A DNA stretch of 10,375 bases, from the NCBI GenBank assembly GCA_035711465.1, contig DASTCC010000076.1:1-10375 (forward strand), given 5' to 3'. Position 1 is the first letter of the stretch; every line of letters starts with the position of its first letter. The translations under genes and the position numbers were made by a program. A model generated the notes under the pieces. It saw only the letters and a list, made by a program, of their open reading frames with translations. It was not told where the DNA came from and did not search any database. This DNA comes from DASTCC01 sp035711465. Lineage in GTDB: Bacteria; Acidobacteriota; Vicinamibacteria; Vicinamibacterales; SCN-69-37. Of this stretch, positions 5,768-10,375 are shown piece after piece.

Positions 5768-7561
5768 TCAGCGCGCCGGCAGCTCCAGCACGAACGTCGT
5801 CCCCGCCGGCCCGGTGCGCTCGAGCCGGAGATCGCCGCCCGCGGCGCGCGCGAAGGCGCGCGAGATCGACAGGCCCAGGCCGACCCCTTCCGACTTGGTG
5901 GTGTAGAGCGGCTCGAAGATGCGGTCGGCATCCTCGGCGGGAATGCCGGGACCGGTGTCGCTGATCTCGAATCGCAGACGATCGTCGGCGATCGTCGCGG
6001 CGATCGTCAGCACGCCGCCGCCGCCCGCGCGCATCGCCTGCGTCGCGTTCGTCATCAGGTTCCAGAGAATCTGTCCGACCCGATCGCGATCGAGGACGGC
6101 AGCCGGCAGCCCGGCCGGAATCTGTCGTGTGAGACGAATGCCGGGAGGCAGGTCGATTCGCGCGATGAGCTCGTCGACGAGGGCGGCGACGTCGACCGAT
6201 ACCGCCATTGCGCCGGATCGAGCACGGTCGAAGAGGTCCGAGATGATGCGCTCCGACAGCCGGATCTGCTCGCGCAGCATCCGAGAGTAATCCCTGAGTT
6301 GTGGCGAGGCGTCGGGGAGCTGATCGATCAGGAAGACGACGTTGCTCATGACGCCGAGCGGATTCCTGAGCTCGTGGCTGACGTTGCCGGAGATCTTGCC
6401 AAGCGTTGCGAAGCGCTCGCTGCGCCGCAGCTCGTCGTCGAGCTCCTGCTGGCGCGTCACCGCGCTGGCGAGCTCGGCCGTGCGCGAGCCGACCTCGGAC
6501 ACGAGTCGTTCCTGCTCGCCCCTCACGCTCGCCGCCATCGTCTGGAACGCTCGCGCGAGGCGGCCGATCTCGTCGCGGCGCGTCAGGTCCCCGAGCGGGA
6601 CGTCGCGATCGCCGCGGGCCACGGCTTCGGAGGCGGCCGTGAGATCCGAAAGCGGCCCGGTGATGCGCCGCATCACGTGCAGACCCAGCAATGCGCCCGC
6701 GAGGGCGACCGCCAGGCCCGTGAAGATGAACGGCTGGACCAGTGCATGAGCCGGCGCCAGCGCGACCGTTTCCGGCAGCTCGACCGCGTAGAGCCACGGC
6801 GTGCCCTTCGCACGCATCGCCACGCTGATCCAGTCGGTGCCGTCGCGCCGGTATCGGACCGGCGACTCCGATGCCATCGGATAGGCGACTGGGTGCGTCC
6901 CGTTCCAGAGCGTGCCGTCGGCGTTGCCGATCAGGAGGACCGCCGACGGACCGAGGATGTTGGTGACGATGCGCCGGTTCGGTCCGCCGTGGGCGGCCAG
7001 CCGCCGCGTGACCTGGATGCCGCCGATCACCGCGCCATCGACGACGACGGCGCTGCGCGACGTGAACGCGAGCGCGCCGTCCTGCAGAAACAGCGCGCCG
7101 ATCTCGGCGGCGATGGGAAACGGCGCCGGCGGCGAGGAGGGCAGTGCGGCCGATGATTCGGGCAGCACCGCGCGACGCGAGCCGTCGGCCGCGAGCAGCT
7201 CGACGACGCCGGGGACTTCGCCGGTGCCCTGGAGACGTGTCATCGCCATCACCGCGGCGGCAGGCACCGGCGAGTGCGGATGGGCGATGGCTTGAGCGAT
7301 GGCCGGATCGGCTGCTGCCGTCCGCAGCAGATCGACCTGGCCGATGGCGCCGAGCTCGGCGATGGTGTTGATCTGGGTGACGGTGCTGCGCAGCCGCGCC
7401 GACGCCGCTTCGAGCGTCGACGCCCGCACGGTGCGATAGGCGACGACCCCGAAGGCCGTCACCGTCAGCGCCGTGATCGCGGCCAGCAACAACGGCAGCC
7501 GCCACCGCAGCGAGAAGCGATCACGCCATGCGACCAGGGAGGACGCTGAAGGCTTAGTCAC
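5768..7561 (-). CDS. Membrane sensor histidine kinase with periplasmic domain and HAMP
   Basis: A protein of 597 residues. In order: short cytoplasmic start; membrane helix at about 22-42; periplasmic sensor region of some 230 residues (43-275), probably a Cache-like fold judging from size and from the segment DGAVIGGIQVTR (175-186); second membrane helix at about 277-297; HAMP linker (298-350, RRITGPL...DEIGRLARAF); coiled coil; HisKA domain with the H-box SHELRNP (395-401, His396 is the phosphorylated residue); HATPase domain with the N-box NLMTNA (501-506), G1 DTGPGI (535-540) and G2 GVGLGLS (559-565). It autophosphorylates and passes the phosphate to a response regulator, but none is encoded nearby, so it is an orphan kinase in this view. 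The GTG at 7561 is preceded by AGGTG at a suitable distance. The TauE-type permease lies just downstream. Confidence 0.95.
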   Translation of the reverse strand: MTKPSASSLVAWRDRFSLRWRLPLLLAAITALTVTAFGVVAYRTVRASTLEAASARLRSTVTQINTIAELGAIGQVDLLRTAAADPAIAQAIAHPHSPVPAAAVMAMTRLQGTGEVPGVVELLAADGSRRAVLPESSAALPSSPPAPFPIAAEIGALFLQDGALAFTSRSAVVVDGAVIGGIQVTRRLAAHGGPNRRIVTNILGPSAVLLIGNADGTLWNGTHPVAYPMASESPVRYRRDGTDWISVAMRAKGTPWLYAVELPETVALAPAHALVQPFIFTGLAVALAGALLGLHVMRRITGPLSDLTAASEAVARGDRDVPLGDLTRRDEIGRLARAFQTMAASVRGEQERLVSEVGSRTAELASAVTRQQELDDELRRSERFATLGKISGNVSHELRNPLGVMSNVVFLIDQLPDASPQLRDYSRMLREQIRLSERIISDLFDRARSGAMAVSVDVAALVDELIARIDLPPGIRLTRQIPAGLPAAVLDRDRVGQILWNLMTNATQAMRAGGGGVLTIAATIADDRLRFEISDTGPGIPAEDADRIFEPLYTTKSEGVGLGLSISRAFARAAGGDLRLERTGPAGTTFVLELPAR

Positions 7562-7605
7562 GCCACACCTGCGACACCGAGGGGCTTGGCAACGAGAACT
7601 TCTGG

Positions 7606-7747
7606 AAACTCAAGACTTCAAACTCAAGACTTCACACTTCAGACTTGAGGTCGAATCAGAGTGGCTCTTCGACCCGTCGTTCTTCTGCGTCCAAGCAACC
7701 CCAGAACCCAGAACCCAAGTCTCGAGTCTTCAGTGTGAAGTCTTGAG
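7606..7747. repeat. Intergenic inverted repeat with tandem 14-base units
   Basis: The 196-base gap between the kinase and peptidase genes contains a two-copy direct repeat with 14-base period (unit ACTCAAGACTTCAA and variants, 7606-7634). The second copy continues into the left arm of an inverted repeat: 7621-7649 pairs with 7719-7747 over 29 bases with three mismatches, and 7621-7637 / 7731-7747 match perfectly. The loop includes a short direct repeat of AGAACCC (7701-7714). The right arm starts ten bases after the peptidase stop codon, so it could form a hairpin in the 3' end of that message; no T-run follows. I see no promoter here that I would trust for the kinase gene. Confidence 0.8.
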
Positions 7748-7757
7748 TTGCCGTGTC

Positions 7758-10375
7758 CTACCGTCCGCCGTCGGTCTGCTTCTTCAAGAACGGCAGGCCT
7801 TCGGTCATCCACTTCGGCGCCGGTTCGCCCTTCAGGTAGTGATTGAAGAACTGGAAGAAGCGCACGGTGAGATCCTTCCGGTTGGCCATGCCGCGCAGCC
7901 CGTGTCCTTCGCCCGGATAGGCGAGCATGATCGCGGTCTTGCCGTTGTAGCGGAGCGCGTTGTAGAAGTTCATGCCTTCGCTGAACGCGACCGTCGGGTC
8001 AGCGGTGCCGTGCATGATCAGGAACGGCGCGCTGACCTCGCGGACGTGCGAGATCGCCGATTCGAAGCGGTAGACCTCGGGGTTGTCCCATGGCGCGAAG
8101 CCCCAGCGGCCCTGGCCGAAGAGGTAGTAATCGTGGCCGTTGGCGCCGCTGCCGCCGGTGACCTGATACGACCAGCCCCAGCTCTGGTTGAAGTCGGCGT
8201 AGAGATCGGTCACGCCGGCGCCCATGCCGACGGCGGCGAACATCTTCGACCTGGTGCCGATGAACGCCGCGCCCTCGCCGCCGTAGCTGTGGCCGTGGAT
8301 GCCGATCCGCTTCGGATCGACGTAGCCCATCTCGATCACCTTCTTCACCGCCGCTTCCACGCACTCGAGCATGTCGCTGTGCGACGAGCCGGTGCGGAAG
8401 TGGATGTCGGGCAGCATCGTGATGTAGCCCTCGCTCACCGCCTGGATCGGCGACGACCCCATGCCGGTGAGGTAGGACGGGGCGCTGTAGCGATGGAGGT
8501 TCTGCGAGTTGTCCTCGTAGAAGTTCACGATCATCGGCCGCTTCTCGCCCGGCTTGTAGTCGTCGGGGAGCGCGAGGATGCCCTGGAGCCGCATGCCGTC
8601 CTTGTTCTTGAAGTCGAAGAGGATGCGGCGGCCCCACTGGAATTCGGCCTGCTGCGGGTTGGCGTCGGTGATCTTCCTCGAGCTCTTGAAGTCGGGTCCG
8701 GAGACGCGCAGGTCCGGAAACTCGACGAAGGTCTGCCGGGTGAAGAGATAGGTCTCCGCTTTCGTCGCTCGCGTCGGCGTGCTGAACGACGCGTCTTCGT
8801 AGACGATCTCGCGGAGCTGGCCGTCGCTGAGCTCGACGAAGCCCGCCTTTTTCGTGTACTCGCCGTAGGCCGAGAGCGTGATCGGCTTGGACAGGTCGAT
8901 GGTCTGGCGCGCCGCGGCGCCGCCGCCGCGACCGGCGCCGGCGATGGCGCGCTCGTCGGGCACCGTGCGCACGTAGCGGTAGCGAATCTCGCCGCGCGCG
9001 CCGGCGCCGTTGGTCAGGCTCTTCGCCGCGGTGCCGTCGAGCGGCAGCGCCCACAGGTCGTAGCGCTGCTGCACGATCACCGACTTGCCGTCGCTGGTGT
9101 ACCCGGCGATGCCGTACGACGGCCGGGGACCGGGATGGTCGTACTCCAGGTCGACGAAGCTCGGCACGCCGTTGCCGGCGCCGGCGAGCGTCCGCGTCGT
9201 GCCGGCGTCGAGGTCGTAGGCCTGGAACTTGTTGTCCTTCCAATAAAGGAACGTGCGACCGTCGGGCGAGATGCCGAACACGCCGGAGCCGATGAGCTGG
9301 TTCTTCATCATCAGCGTCCGCTCGCCGGTGGTGGTGTCGACGCGATAGAGATCGGCGGCCGGGCGTTTGAAGTCGTGGATGTAGCCGCGGGTGTCGCGGC
9401 CGACCGCCCACTTGCCCGCCGCCGCGATCTCGATGTCGCGCATCGTCTCGTCGGCGAGCTTCACGAACCTGGCGCTGGCGACGTCGAACGCCTCGCGATA
9501 GGTGAAGTTGCGATCGGCGTCGGCGCGAATCATCTGCACCGACTGAATCCGCTCGTCCGCGGTGTTCCAGATGTCGACGTCCGCGACCTCGTCGGTGCTG
9601 CGCCGGCGCGCGGTCGACGGCGCCGGCACCTGCTCCTTGATGCCGAAGAACACGCGCTTGCCGTCGTCGCTCCAGCTCAGGTTGGCGCGGTCGCTCATCA
9701 CGCGGTTGGCAGGAAAGCCCTCGGCCTTGGCGGGATCGAGCACCACGGGCGCCGGTTCGAGCGCGTCGCCCAGCGCCGCCTGCACGTCGGGATAGACCAT
9801 GAGCACGTTATTGCGCTCGCGCATCTTCTCGACCTCGGCGCCCTTGAGCACCGCGAGGGCCGTGCCCTTCTCGTTCCACGTCAGGCGGTTGTAGGTCTTC
9901 GCGTCGTTGTCGAGCGTGTTGACGCGGCCGTTGCGCAGGTCGAGCACGAACAGCCCGTTGCCGTCCTTCACGGCCGCGTCGACCGTGTAGGCGAGCAGCT
10001 CACCCGCGTCGTTGAACGAGATGTCGCCGACGCTGCCGAGCAGTTGATCGCGGCCGGTGGCGAGGTTGCGGACGATGACGTCGACGCCGCGCGGACCCTG
10101 CGGCTCGGCCGCGGCGGCGCCGCCAGCCGGCGGAGTGGCGCCACCACCGTCGCCGCCAGCGCCGCGGCCGCCCGCTGCCTGGGGCGGACGCCGGCGCAGC
10201 ATGAGGTGCGTCGCGTTCGACGAGAACTCGAACGACGCGATGTCCTGCCACTTGTCGATCGCGCCCGTGGCGAGATTGCGCAGCTCGACGTGTCTCGGCG
10301 CCGGCGGCGTTCCGCCGGCGCGCCCGCCTTCCTGGCCGCCAGGCGGCGTTGCCGGCGCGTCGCTTTCGGCCGGCG
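7758..10375 (-). CDS. S9 family (prolyl oligopeptidase-type) serine peptidase, N-terminus outside window
   Basis: The last 871 residues are present and the frame stays open to the right edge; the start, and any signal peptide, lie beyond it. The upstream two thirds form a beta-propeller-like region of repeated strands (for example RNLATG occurs twice, near 10290 and 10070, and PDGRTF, DGKSV and similar turns later), interrupted by glycine/proline-rich low-complexity stretches around 10300-10345 and 10110-10195. The C-terminal alpha/beta-hydrolase domain (roughly 7758-8630) has the S9 catalytic triad: Ser in GHSYGG (codon 8286-8288), Asp in GTADP (7998-8000) and His in GEGHG (7902-7904). Family members cut short peptides, often after proline or as dipeptidyl or acyl peptidases; the exact specificity is not readable. 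Probably exported, judged only from family habit. It is transcribed toward the kinase gene and ends 196 bases before it. Confidence 0.92.
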   Translation of the reverse strand, partial: PAESDAPATPPGGQEGGRAGGTPPAPRHVELRNLATGAIDKWQDIASFEFSSNATHLMLRRRPPQAAGGRGAGGDGGGATPPAGGAAAAEPQGPRGVDVIVRNLATGRDQLLGSVGDISFNDAGELLAYTVDAAVKDGNGLFVLDLRNGRVNTLDNDAKTYNRLTWNEKGTALAVLKGAEVEKMRERNNVLMVYPDVQAALGDALEPAPVVLDPAKAEGFPANRVMSDRANLSWSDDGKRVFFGIKEQVPAPSTARRRSTDEVADVDIWNTADERIQSVQMIRADADRNFTYREAFDVASARFVKLADETMRDIEIAAAGKWAVGRDTRGYIHDFKRPAADLYRVDTTTGERTLMMKNQLIGSGVFGISPDGRTFLYWKDNKFQAYDLDAGTTRTLAGAGNGVPSFVDLEYDHPGPRPSYGIAGYTSDGKSVIVQQRYDLWALPLDGTAAKSLTNGAGARGEIRYRYVRTVPDERAIAGAGRGGGAAARQTIDLSKPITLSAYGEYTKKAGFVELSDGQLREIVYEDASFSTPTRATKAETYLFTRQTFVEFPDLRVSGPDFKSSRKITDANPQQAEFQWGRRILFDFKNKDGMRLQGILALPDDYKPGEKRPMIVNFYEDNSQNLHRYSAPSYLTGMGSSPIQAVSEGYITMLPDIHFRTGSSHSDMLECVEAAVKKVIEMGYVDPKRIGIHGHSYGGEGAAFIGTRSKMFAAVGMGAGVTDLYADFNQSWGWSYQVTGGSGANGHDYYLFGQGRWGFAPWDNPEVYRFESAISHVREVSAPFLIMHGTADPTVAFSEGMNFYNALRYNGKTAIMLAYPGEGHGLRGMANRKDLTVRFFQFFNHYLKGEPAPKWMTEGLPFLKKQTDGGR

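Noticed and set aside
4854..7156. Long plus-strand open frames antisense to the permease and kinase
   Set aside because: Low-complexity Arg/Ala/Gly-rich products with no recognisable domain, opposite well-supported genes; typical of high-GC DNA.
5673..7505. A very long open minus-strand frame continuing upstream of the permease through the kinase gene
   Set aside because: Its predicted protein is arginine/alanine-rich nonsense in the kinase region, where the other frame encodes a full kinase with all motifs. Only the part after the kinase stop (from 5672) is a recognisable protein.
7699..7716. G-quadruplex on the minus strand in the loop of the second inverted repeat
   Set aside because: Only three runs of three or more G occur close together; the fourth run has two G, so the standard pattern is not met.

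Overview
This is a GC-rich bacterial chromosomal segment of ordinary housekeeping and accessory genes. The third-position G/C bias, the large secreted S9-type peptidase, the Der / MerR / tRNA-Pro arrangement and the near absence of strong Shine-Dalgarno sequences suggest an environmental Acidobacteriota-like organism (possibly Vicinamibacteria). That placement is inference only. I see no phage, transposase, CRISPR or defence genes.

Layout. (1) Bases 1-611, minus strand: an HU/IHF-family DNA-binding protein followed, with a GTGA stop/start overlap, by the N-terminal third of an M50 site-2-type membrane metalloprotease cut by the window edge. (2) Bases 612-736: an AT-rich divergent promoter region that drives the HU gene leftward and der rightward, with a 14-bp GC palindrome between the two promoters. 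(3) Bases 737-2618, plus strand: der (ribosome-assembly GTPase), then a MerR-family regulator. (4) Bases 2619-2796: an intergenic block holding a G-quadruplex-type motif and a large inverted repeat built from degenerate 8-base GATCGGGN units; its right arm runs up to the promoter of a tRNA-Pro(GGG) gene (2797-2873). (5) Bases 2966-3931, plus strand: a stand-alone ATP-dependent DNA ligase of the LigD ligase-domain type, probably leaderless. (6) Bases 3959-4890, minus strand: three short genes, namely a GNAT acetyltransferase missing its core, a small four-cysteine zinc-binding protein and an unrecognised helical protein. (7) Bases 4947-7561, minus strand: a TauE/SafE-type membrane transporter and, upstream of it, a membrane sensor histidine kinase without a response regulator in view. 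(8) Bases 7562-7757: a second intergenic inverted repeat with internal direct repeats, of the same design as the first but unrelated in sequence. (9) Bases 7758-10375, minus strand: a large S9 (prolyl-oligopeptidase-type) peptidase whose N-terminus lies beyond the window.

How they may work together: HU and the M50 protease look translationally coupled. The kinase and transporter may form one transcription unit, with the kinase sensing a periplasmic signal. The other genes show no single shared pathway. The most unusual signals are the two large intergenic palindromes, the acetyltransferase with a clean in-frame core deletion, the likely leaderless starts of der and the ligase, and a strong ribosome-binding site placed in front of a CTG codon. 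I found no convincing new multi-gene system.
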